Source: Armatimonadota bacterium (GTDB taxonomy: Bacteria; Armatimonadota; UBA5829; DTJY01). From it: DNA of 64,000 nucleotides. The position numbers and the translations under genes are program-made. The DNA is taken from positions 1 through 64,000 of the forward strand of contig JANYKG010000017.1 in NCBI GenBank assembly GCA_025358205.1. Reading direction: 5' to 3'. The notes below the pieces were generated by a model, which saw only the letters and a list, made by a program, of their open reading frames with translations, was not told the origin of the DNA and made no database searches. Numbering within the stretch: the stretch's first letter is position 1; every line of letters begins with the position of its first letter. Positions 37,948-45,887 of this stretch are shown here, one piece after another.

Positions 37948-39816
37948 GTGTATGCCGGGCATGTGCTCGATATCGGAGGTGAAAGTCCTCTACGGTAAAG
38001 GGAGTGAGAACCGTTAAGCGGAGGCAAGGGCGTCACCGTGAGGTGGGGTCTGAAAGAAGCCCGAGCCACAGTCACGACCTGACGAACAGAAACCGGATAG
38101 TAGGCCACAGGCGGTGGGTGAGCTGGCATGAGACGGTGAAACCCTCAACTCCCAAGACCGGCCTGTGGTAAATTCGGCAGGAGCGGGGCGAAAGATCGAG
38201 CGCTTATCCCGGGAGATCTGTCACTCTGTCCGCGTGAGGCGGACTATGCCAGCAGCAATGCAGACAAAAGGAGTGACAGAAGTCAGCAGAGGCCATAGTA
38301 TCCGCGTGATGCGGAGAAGGGCCGAACACGAAGACACAAGGAATCGCCGGAGGAATCGAGGCCGTGGCGGAGCAGAATATCGGACAACCGGCTTTCGACT
38401 ACGATGAGGCGGGTGAAGCCCGGCCTGGGCGTAGTGAAGGGCATCAAGCGGCATCGGCGTCCCCCGAGACGAGAACCTTGGCGCAGAGCCTCATGGAGGC
38501 AGTAGTAGATGCGCGGAACATGCGCGCAGCCCTGAAACGAGTCAGAGAGAACAAGGGAAGCCCAGGAGTAGACGGGGTGACCGTGGATAAGCTCCCGGAG
38601 TACCTTATGGAACACTGGCAGAGAATAAGGGCAGAACTGCTTGATGGTAAGTACAAACCCCAGCCTGTAAGGCGGGTGGAGATACCGAAGCCGGACGGCG
38701 GAGTGCGACAATTGGGCATTCCGACCGTAATGGATAGGTTGATCCAGCAGGCAGTGCTACAGGTACTTGGGCCACTCTACGCCCCCACCTTCTCGGAATC
38801 GAGCTATGGATTCAGACCCGGCAGAAGTGCCCACCAGGCGGTGAGAGCCGCGAGAGAGCACGTAGCGAGCGGAAAGGAATGGGTAGTAGACCTAGACATC
38901 GAGAAGTTCTTCGACCGCGTGAACCACGATATCCTGATGGGCCGTTTAGCACGGCGCATAGGGGATAAGCGTGTGCTAAGGCTGATTCGCGCATATCTGA
39001 ATGCAGGGATCATGGCAGACGGAGTGGTGATAGAGCGGCACGAAGGCACACCACAGGGAGGGCCACTCTCACCGTTACTTGCCAACATACTCCTTGACGA
39101 GTTCGACAAGGAGTTGGAGAAGCGAGGGCACAGGTTCGTAAGATATGCAGATGATTGCAACATCTACGTAGCCACAGAGCGTGCAGGTGAGAGAGTAATG
39201 AAATCGCTCACGCAGTTCCTGGAGAAGAAACTCAGGCTGAAGGTGAACAAGGAGAAATCCGGGGTAGCCAAGCCGAGGGAGCGGAAGTTTCTGGGATTGC
39301 GGATAGTGAAAGGGAAAGAAGCGTTCATAAGCATCGCGCCCAAATCGCTTGAGCGATTCAAGAAGGCAGTGCGGCGTATCACAAAGCGAAACCGAGGAAG
39401 GAGCCTGACCCATGTGATAACGGAACTAAATCGTTACACGACGGGATGGGTGAACTACTTCGGGATTGCAGATGCCAAATCCATCATGCAAAAGCTGGAT
39501 GGATGGATACGCCGTAGACTGAGGTGCTTGATCTGGAAGCAGTGGAAAGGATGGCAAACTCGGGCACATAATCTCCTGAAGGCAGGAGTAGGCCCGTGGC
39601 TGGCCTATGGCATCGTCTCCGGGAAGCATGGGCCGTGGAACGTTGCCGGAAGCCCTGCCATGACGAAAGCCATCACGAATGCGTACCTGAAGCAGCAAGG
39701 CTACAAGAGTCTCTATGAGCGTTACATGACGCTCGCGTCTTCGTGAACCGCCGGATGCGGACCCGCATGTCCGGTGGTGTGGGGGGAGGAGCCGGTGACG
39801 ACTCCTCCTACCCGAT
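37948..39816 (+). mobile_element. Group IIC (bacterial class C) intron with maturase ORF
   Basis: 5' GTGTATGCCGGGCATGTGCTCG resembles the start of class C introns; domain V GAACCGCCGGATGCGGACCCGCATGTCCGGTGGTGT at 39745-39780 with CGC triad; DVI hairpin GGGGGGAGGAGCC..GACTCCTCC and CCTACCCGAT end; inserted after a terminator. Confidence 0.85.
38364..39746 (+). CDS. ltrA: Group II intron reverse transcriptase/maturase
   Basis: FRPGRSAHQAVRAA, GTPQGGPLSPLLANILLDEFD, RYADDCNIYV; maturase X domain; no HNH endonuclease. Confidence 0.95.
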   Translation: MAEQNIGQPAFDYDEAGEARPGRSEGHQAASASPETRTLAQSLMEAVVDARNMRAALKRVRENKGSPGVDGVTVDKLPEYLMEHWQRIRAELLDGKYKPQPVRRVEIPKPDGGVRQLGIPTVMDRLIQQAVLQVLGPLYAPTFSESSYGFRPGRSAHQAVRAAREHVASGKEWVVDLDIEKFFDRVNHDILMGRLARRIGDKRVLRLIRAYLNAGIMADGVVIERHEGTPQGGPLSPLLANILLDEFDKELEKRGHRFVRYADDCNIYVATERAGERVMKSLTQFLEKKLRLKVNKEKSGVAKPRERKFLGLRIVKGKEAFISIAPKSLERFKKAVRRITKRNRGRSLTHVITELNRYTTGWVNYFGIADAKSIMQKLDGWIRRRLRCLIWKQWKGWQTRAHNLLKAGVGPWLAYGIVSGKHGPWNVAGSPAMTKAITNAYLKQQGYKSLYERYMTLASS

Positions 39817-39999
39817 TGAGCCAACCATCCAATCCTCATCCGCCTACTTCCGTCCGCCGCCATCCCTAATCCTACGTAGTCTGCCTGTAGATTCTACGGG
39901 GTTTTACCGATAATTCGGTTGTCACCCCGCTCGAACCATGCCTGCGGGGGCGCGTTATCATGCATCGGATACAGGTGCTCCTGGGGAGGAACAGACTCA

Positions 40000-40650
40000 A
40001 TGAACTGGGTTTCAAACGCGTTTAGCCTTTTGGTCAAGGGTGGGCCGGTCATGGTTCCACTCATGCTCTGCTCAGTGGTCTCGGTCACTGTAATGATCGA
40101 GCGCTGGGTCTTCCTGAACCGCTCCAAGTGCGATTCAGAAAGTCTGATGAAGAAGGTCGAGAATTACCTCGCTCTCGGCAAGTATCAGGATGCCGTTCGG
40201 GTCTGTCGCACTGATGAGACACCGCTCGGCGAGATGCTGGTGTGCGGCATGGAAAGCGGTTCCAAATCGGCTGAGAAGTGCATGGAAGAGCAGGCGCTCA
40301 GATCAACGCCCAGCCTCTTCCAGAAGCTCAGCATGCTGGACACCATCATCACCATCGCGCCTCTGCTTGGTCTGCTTGGCACGGTCACCGGCATGATCCG
40401 CTCGTTCCACGTCATCTCAACCAAGACCGGGCTGAGCACTCCCACCGCCATCACGGGCGGCGTGGCCGAAGCGCTTATCGCCACTGCCACTGGTCTTGCC
40501 ATCGCTATCACCACGCTCATTGGCTACAACTTCCTGACAGAGATGGCCAAGCACGTGGTCAGCGACATGGAAGTGAATGGCACTCGCCTGCTCAATATTC
40601 TCTCATCGGATGAGGAGGAACAGCATGCGGCTAAAGCAATGGGAGCCTAA
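40000..40650 (+). CDS. MotA/TolQ/ExbB proton channel family protein
   Basis: MLDTIITIAPLLGLLGTVTGMIRSFHVIS; GGVAEALIATATGLAIAITTLIGYNFL. Confidence 0.93.
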   Translation: MNWVSNAFSLLVKGGPVMVPLMLCSVVSVTVMIERWVFLNRSKCDSESLMKKVENYLALGKYQDAVRVCRTDETPLGEMLVCGMESGSKSAEKCMEEQALRSTPSLFQKLSMLDTIITIAPLLGLLGTVTGMIRSFHVISTKTGLSTPTAITGGVAEALIATATGLAIAITTLIGYNFLTEMAKHVVSDMEVNGTRLLNILSSDEEEQHAAKAMGA

Positions 40651-41038
40651 GAAAGCCCGCATCGAAATCATCCCGATGATTGACACGATCTTCTTCCTGC
40701 TCGTGTTCTTCATGATCGCGTCTATGGCGATGACGACCATGAAGGGCATTCCCGTTAACCTTCCCAAATCCGCCACGGCCACCGACCGCTCACCGGTTCG
40801 GACCGTGGTGACCGTGAGCACGAAGGGTAACTATTACATTGACAAGGAGCAGGTCGCGTTTGAAGAGATCGCGCCTGTTTTGAGCGCACGATTGAAGGAT
40901 AACCCCAAGATGGTTGTGGTCATAAACTGCGACAAGGGACAGAATTGGGGCAGGGGAATCGAAGTGATGGACGAGGCAAAGCGCGCGGGCGCAGAGGTGC
41001 TCACCATTGCCACGGAACCCAAGGCGGCGAAAGGGTAG
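40625..41038 (+). CDS. ExbD/TolR biopolymer transport protein
   Basis: IEIIPMIDTIFFLLVFFMIASMAM; overlaps the TolQ-like gene. Confidence 0.93.
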   Translation: MRLKQWEPKKARIEIIPMIDTIFFLLVFFMIASMAMTTMKGIPVNLPKSATATDRSPVRTVVTVSTKGNYYIDKEQVAFEEIAPVLSARLKDNPKMVVVINCDKGQNWGRGIEVMDEAKRAGAEVLTIATEPKAAKG

Positions 41039-41041
41039 TCC

Positions 41042-42073
41042 ATGCGGGACAGAGTCCTCAGGTACGCGTTGGCCGCATCGGTTGGCGCGCACATCATTAT
41101 TTTATGCGCGGTCGGCAAGACCTACTCGGCCTCCGGAAACGTTCCGGCGCCTGAGCAGCTTTCCGCCATCCGCGTGAATGTGGAAACACCGGCGGGTGAG
41201 AAGCCCAGGCCCCGTCCGATCATGCCGCCACGCCCGGAGTTGATCCCGGAACAGCCGAAACCCATTGACACACCTCCTGTGACCAAGACTCTGCGGGAGC
41301 GCATCTTTGGCGTCAAAACACCTCTGCCACCCACGCCGATATCTCAGCCGCAGGTGCGCCAGGCGCCTCAGCCGATGCCGCGCCCGCTGCCGACATCAAC
41401 CAAGCCAGCGTCAAACAAACTGCCAGGCAATCCCGGCGGCGCTCTGAACATGGGAACAGGAAGCTCACACGGCGAGAATCTGGGCAACAGCGGTCGGACT
41501 CCCGTAGGTTGGGTTCCTGGTTCGTCCGGTGGCGATGGCAAGGGATCGGGCAGCGGACCCGGTGTGGGCAAACCTGAGCCGGTTCACGGCGCGGTTGACG
41601 GACCTGGAAAAGAGGCTTCTCCACCGCCTCCTCCGCCACCACCGCCTGCCCCTGATATCGAGGCGAAGGTCTGCGCGGAATCCGGCATGCTTCCCGGCCC
41701 GAATTGTGAGCGCGTGGGCGTCAGATCGTTTCGACCGGGCAATCAGCCCACGGGTGTCTGCACGGTGTGTAAGCCGAAGCACGTGTCAACCCTCGCCGAC
41801 AGATCTGTTCCTGAAATGATAAGCGGCAGACGAGCGCCGAAGTACCCGGAATCTGCCAGGGACAAGGGCGTAGAAGGCTCGGTCACAGTTGAGTACACTA
41901 TCAATATCGAGGGCGGCGTCTCCGGCGTACAGGTCAGTTCATCGTCCGGCGATTCGTCTCTGGATTCCGCGGCTGTGGCTGCGGTTGAGAGTCGAAAGTA
42001 CAAACCGGCGATTCAGGCTGGCATCCCCCGCAACTACCGCAAGCGCGAAACCTTCCACTTCGCGCTGGACTAG
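41042..42073 (+). CDS. TonB-like energy transducer with Pro-rich linker and Cys-containing insert
   Basis: N-terminal TM; RRAPKYPESARDKGVEGSVTVEYTINIEGGVSGVQV...AAVAAVESRKYKPA. Confidence 0.88.
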   Translation: MRDRVLRYALAASVGAHIIILCAVGKTYSASGNVPAPEQLSAIRVNVETPAGEKPRPRPIMPPRPELIPEQPKPIDTPPVTKTLRERIFGVKTPLPPTPISQPQVRQAPQPMPRPLPTSTKPASNKLPGNPGGALNMGTGSSHGENLGNSGRTPVGWVPGSSGGDGKGSGSGPGVGKPEPVHGAVDGPGKEASPPPPPPPPPAPDIEAKVCAESGMLPGPNCERVGVRSFRPGNQPTGVCTVCKPKHVSTLADRSVPEMISGRRAPKYPESARDKGVEGSVTVEYTINIEGGVSGVQVSSSSGDSSLDSAAVAAVESRKYKPAIQAGIPRNYRKRETFHFALD

Positions 42074-42175
42074 CGCGCCGCCGGACAAAGCCTGACCTGT
42101 AGCCGCAGGCTTTATGCCTGCGAGGTCAGACCGCACCCGTAAAGGGTGCGGCTACAGGCTCTATCCGATCCCTAA
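42072..42175. repeat. Family-2 palindromic element (degenerate ends)
   Basis: TGTAGCCGCAGGCTTTATGCCTGCGAGGTCAGACCGCACCCGTAAAGGGTGCGGCTACAGGCTCTATCCGAT, near-identical to the core at 11051-11121. Confidence 0.7.
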
Positions 42176-42183
42176 CTCATCGT

Positions 42184-42254
42184 GATCATTCACGAATAAC
42201 GTGAATAACCCCCAGAATGAACTTAACCACGCAGGAAATTCGTCATACAGGCTA
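42184..42254 (+). repeat. Degenerate family-1 element
   Basis: ATTCACGAATAACGTGAATAA...CCCAGAA...ACAGGCTAG between tonB and ruvC. Confidence 0.45.
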
Positions 42255-42291
42255 GAATGTCCCATGTATAACCACGGGATCGGAGCGCGGA

Positions 42292-42801
42292 TTGGCGGAC
42301 CAGCACACTACTCTCAGGATACTCGGCGTTGATCCGGGACTGAACATCAGCGGGTATGGGCTGATAGATGTCCTGAGGGGCCAGCCGTCGCTGATCGAGG
42401 CAGGGGTCATCCGCATCCCGGCCAGGCGTCCGCTGGAGCAGAGGCTGTCCACGCTCTTTCACGGAATCCAGGAGTTGATGCAGGAGTTCAAGCCCGGCGC
42501 GCTCGCATTGGAAGAGGTCTACACACACTATGAGCGCCCCAGGGTGGCGGTGATGATGGGCCATGCGCGCGGCGTTATCTGCCTGGCTGCGGCGGTCAAC
42601 CAGGTTCCGGTGTTCAGCTATGCTCCCACGCATATCAAGAGTTCGCTAACCGGCAACGGGCGTGCGAGCAAGGAGCAGGTCAGGCGAATGGTGGAGGTCA
42701 CCCTGCGCCTGAAGAAGTGCCCGGAACCGTTGGACGTATCGGATGCGCTGGCAGCGGCTTTGTGCCACATCTCCAGAACCGGCAGGGAGGGTTTGATTTG
42801 A
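42292..42801 (+). CDS. ruvC: Holliday junction resolvase RuvC (TTG start)
   Basis: ILGVDPGLNISGYGLID; LALEEVYTHYERPRVAVMMGHARGVI; LDVSDALAAALCH. Confidence 0.95.
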   Translation: MADQHTTLRILGVDPGLNISGYGLIDVLRGQPSLIEAGVIRIPARRPLEQRLSTLFHGIQELMQEFKPGALALEEVYTHYERPRVAVMMGHARGVICLAAAVNQVPVFSYAPTHIKSSLTGNGRASKEQVRRMVEVTLRLKKCPEPLDVSDALAAALCHISRTGREGLI

Positions 42802-43430
42802 TTTCATTTCTGCAGGGCAGTCTAACCATAGCCAGCGACTCCGAGGTCATCATCTGGGCGAACGGCATCGGCTATCAGATCATGGTGCCTGCCACAGTCA
42901 TGCATACCCTCCAGAAAAAGTCCGAGGACGAGTGTCGCGACGTTCGTCTCATCACGTTTCACTACCTGGAGAACAACCAGTCGCGAATCGTGCCGAGGCT
43001 GATTGGGTTCAACAACGAGATCGAGCGCGAGTTCTTCGAGCTGTTCATTACAGTGGCCGACCTGGGACCGAAGACCGCTGTTCGCGCGCTGTCGAAGGCG
43101 TTCCACTCCATCGCCGAGTCAATAGAGCAGGGAAACCACAAGGAACTGACCGCGCTGCCCGGCATCGGCGATAAGAAGGCGCGGCAGATAGTGGCCACGC
43201 TCCAGGGCAAGGCCGGGAAGTTCGCCATGCTGCAGGACGAGGAGATATCATCTTCGCCGCAGCCGAAGGAGGACATCCAGACCGACGCTATCGAAGTATT
43301 GCTTCAACTGGGTTACAGGCGCAGCGAGGCGCAGGCGATGGTTACCAGCGCCGTGGAGTCCACGTCCCCTAGGCCGAAGACGTCCGAAGAACTGATACAG
43401 AAGATATACGAACTGAAGCTTATGAAGTAG
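42798..43430 (+). CDS. ruvA: Holliday junction DNA helicase subunit RuvA (TTG start)
   Basis: LISFLQGSLTIASDSEVIIWANGIGYQIMVP; LPGIGDKKARQIVATLQGK; C-terminal domain LLQLGYRRSEAQAMV. Confidence 0.94.
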   Translation: MISFLQGSLTIASDSEVIIWANGIGYQIMVPATVMHTLQKKSEDECRDVRLITFHYLENNQSRIVPRLIGFNNEIEREFFELFITVADLGPKTAVRALSKAFHSIAESIEQGNHKELTALPGIGDKKARQIVATLQGKAGKFAMLQDEEISSSPQPKEDIQTDAIEVLLQLGYRRSEAQAMVTSAVESTSPRPKTSEELIQKIYELKLMK

Positions 43431-43439
43431 AGCGCAAAG

Positions 43440-44100
43440 AATGGCTAATGGCTGGCCCGCCGAGAGCGGGAATGGACGATGGCTCACGGACAATGGCTGA
43501 TTGCTGTTGGAGGATGGACGATGGAGAGAATTCGGGACGTGGAGCAGATGCCGATTCATCGGTTGTTCGAGGATCTGGCATTCCGAGTAGAGGAATCGAC
43601 TCGGCGTTTTGGACCGGAGTTCCGGTGGCTCCGTGTTCAGGTTCTTCGTTCATCCGAATCGGTGTGTGCCAATCTTGCCGAGGGGTTTTACGCCCAGTAC
43701 AGCACGGAGTATGCTCAATCTTTGCATCGTTGTCGCCGTGAAGCCCGCGAGTCCATAGCTCATATTCGCTATGCGAAGGGAGTCGGGCAGCTTGACGAGA
43801 CCTTGAGTGATTCTATCATCTCCTCGTATGTGAGCGCTCTTGTGCAACTAGCCAGATTGATCTCCGCCATAGAGAAAAAGATAATCGAGAGAGGGAAGGG
43901 CAAAGACCTGTCCTGCATAGTCAGAGAAGAACCTTGCGAATATGAGGTGGATTCGTGTGAGTATGCTTAGCCGACTGTGCCGGAGCGTTCCGGTCATCCA
44001 TTGCCCATCAGCCATGGATTCCCAGCCATTCCGGCTAGCCATAAGCCATTTTCCCTAAGCCATTCCGGCTAGCCATTGTCCATTAGCCATTCTCGGAGGT
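43440..44100. mobile_element. Putative four-helix-bundle (IVP/S23-like) cassette flanked by inverted AATGGCTAATGGC / GCCATTAGCCATT repeats
   Basis: Left AATGGCTAATGGCTGG..., right AGCCATTCCGGCTAGCCATTGTCCATTAGCCATT; interrupts the ruvA-ruvB pair. Confidence 0.5.
43521..43970 (+). CDS. Four helix bundle protein (23S rRNA-IVP/S23 family)
   Basis: LFEDLAFRVEESTRR; QVLRSSESVCANLAEGFYAQYSTEYAQSLHRCRREARESIAHIRYAKGVG. Confidence 0.88.
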   Translation: MERIRDVEQMPIHRLFEDLAFRVEESTRRFGPEFRWLRVQVLRSSESVCANLAEGFYAQYSTEYAQSLHRCRREARESIAHIRYAKGVGQLDETLSDSIISSYVSALVQLARLISAIEKKIIERGKGKDLSCIVREEPCEYEVDSCEYA

Positions 44101-44104
44101 AGCC

Positions 44105-45175
44105 ATGTCCCGAGACAAGATAATATCAGGCGACGATGCAGATGAAACCCCGGTTCGTGAGGCCGTCGTGAGTTCGGCGCTGGACCCGGAAGAGGATCGT
44201 CAGCAATGGAATCTGCGGCCGAAGACCCTGTCTGAGTACATCGGCCAGACCACTGTCGTCGAGAGCCTGAACATCGCCATCACCGCCGCGACCAACAGGC
44301 GCGAGCCGTTGGAACACGTCCTCCTGCACGGCTCGCCCGGCCTCGGCAAAACCACCCTCGCGCATATCATCGCAACCGCCATGGGCGCAAACATCATCGC
44401 CACGTCCGGCCCGGCAATCGAGAAACCCAAGGACGTCATGGGGATCCTCTCAAGCCTGGAGGTCGGCGATGTGCTCTTCATAGACGAGATTCACCGCCTC
44501 TCGCGCGTGGTGGAGGAGTTCCTCTACTCCGCCATGGAGGATTTCCAGGTGGACTTCGTGCTGGACCGGGGTGCGTATGCAAAGACCATAAAGGTGCCAC
44601 TCAAGCGGTTCACACTGGTCGGCGCCACCACCCGCGCGGGGATGCTCTCGGCGCCTCTGCGCGACCGGTTCGGCATATTCACGCACATGGACTACTATGA
44701 AACTGAGGAACTCAAGCGCATCGTCCAGCGGTCCGCGGGCATCCTGAGCGTGAAGATTGACCCCAAGGGAGCTGAGGAGATCGCCCGCCGATCACGAGGC
44801 ACACCCCGGATAGCCAACCGCCTGCTCCGCCGAGTTAGGGACTACGCGGAAGTGGAATCGGACGGCACAATCACCCGTGAGCTTGCGGACATCGCGCTGA
44901 AGCGTGAGATGGTTGATGAAATGGGGTTGGACAAGCTCGACCGAGCGTTCCTCCGCACGATCATAGAGTTCTACGACGGCGGACCGGTCGGCATTGAGGC
45001 GCTCTCCGCGACCCTGAACGAGGAGACGGATACGCTTGTGGACATGGTGGAGCCGTACCTGCTGAAGATTGGGTTCCTCAACCGCACGCCCAGCGGCCGC
45101 AAAGCCACCCGCACCGCTTGCGAGCACCTGGGCATGAACACCGCCAAGCGCAAGCAGGGGCAGCTTCCACTCTAA
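44105..45175 (+). CDS. ruvB: Holliday junction branch migration ATPase RuvB
   Basis: [54 protein letters not shown]. Confidence 0.97.
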   Translation: MSRDKIISGDDADETPVREAVVSSALDPEEDRQQWNLRPKTLSEYIGQTTVVESLNIAITAATNRREPLEHVLLHGSPGLGKTTLAHIIATAMGANIIATSGPAIEKPKDVMGILSSLEVGDVLFIDEIHRLSRVVEEFLYSAMEDFQVDFVLDRGAYAKTIKVPLKRFTLVGATTRAGMLSAPLRDRFGIFTHMDYYETEELKRIVQRSAGILSVKIDPKGAEEIARRSRGTPRIANRLLRRVRDYAEVESDGTITRELADIALKREMVDEMGLDKLDRAFLRTIIEFYDGGPVGIEALSATLNEETDTLVDMVEPYLLKIGFLNRTPSGRKATRTACEHLGMNTAKRKQGQLPL

Positions 45176-45399
45176 CACCCACCACCAAGCACCTGTTGAA
45201 CTCGTCCCACGCGGCCATCCTCCAGCATCACCTTGATGCCGTGCGGGTGGGATGAGCTCTTCGTAAGCAGTCGCGCCACCACACCCTCGGTCTGCTGACC
45301 GCTCGGCTGGTTCTGCTTCTCCACTATGCGCACCCGCTGCCCTGGTTGGATCTCGCTTCTGTTCGGCGTTGGCATGATAGACATACTCCTACTCGTCAT
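45172..45399 (-). CDS. YwbE family protein (DUF2196)
   Basis: [58 protein letters not shown]. Confidence 0.9.
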   Translation of the reverse strand: MTSRSMSIMPTPNRSEIQPGQRVRIVEKQNQPSGQQTEGVVARLLTKSSSHPHGIKVMLEDGRVGRVQQVLGGGC

Positions 45400-45706
45400 G
45401 CAACTTATCCAAGACGACCTTACCGCTTTGGAACGCTCGTTCCTCTTCGCAGATCACCGACTTGTAAAAATCACATTTCATGCAATTATTGAACTTATGC
45501 GCGTAGATGCCTTGCACCTCGCCTCCGCACAGGGTTCCCGCAACCATCCAACAGGTTCGTCCGCCATTCTTTCCGCAGTTGACGCCATCTACCCGGATCT
45601 CCGTTGCCGATGGACAAACGCCAAATTCGGCGACGATTGCGCCGCCTGGTTCTCTGCCGCACTTCTTATATTCCCAGCAGTTCAGTTTGCTCATTGATCG
45701 CCCCAA
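45389..45706 (-). CDS. Two-CW-domain Cys-rich protein
   Basis: NCWEYKKCGREPGG...GVCPSA...GKNGGRTCWMVAGTLCGGEVQG. Confidence 0.8.
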   Translation of the reverse strand: MGRSMSKLNCWEYKKCGREPGGAIVAEFGVCPSATEIRVDGVNCGKNGGRTCWMVAGTLCGGEVQGIYAHKFNNCMKCDFYKSVICEEERAFQSGKVVLDKLHDE

Positions 45707-45887
45707 TCTCCCGCGTCATACCCGTCACTATGGATTCATCGCGCTATCACATATTATCGGCGGATTCGATGGACGTGACAGGCGCTACTCAAAGTCGGTT
45801 GCAGCAGCCAACGTCCGTTGCGCATGTCTCTGTATTCCCTGTGTACAACCTGGTTTCCTGTTATAATTGCACTGGTGAGGCTGCGAG

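Noticed and set aside
38364-43970. Possible diversity-generating retroelement (RT plus Avd-like four-helix protein in the same window)
   Set aside because: The RT is a group II maturase with adjacent DV/DVI and a DI leader; no template/variable repeat pair was seen, and the four-helix gene is over 3 kb away in a separate insertion.
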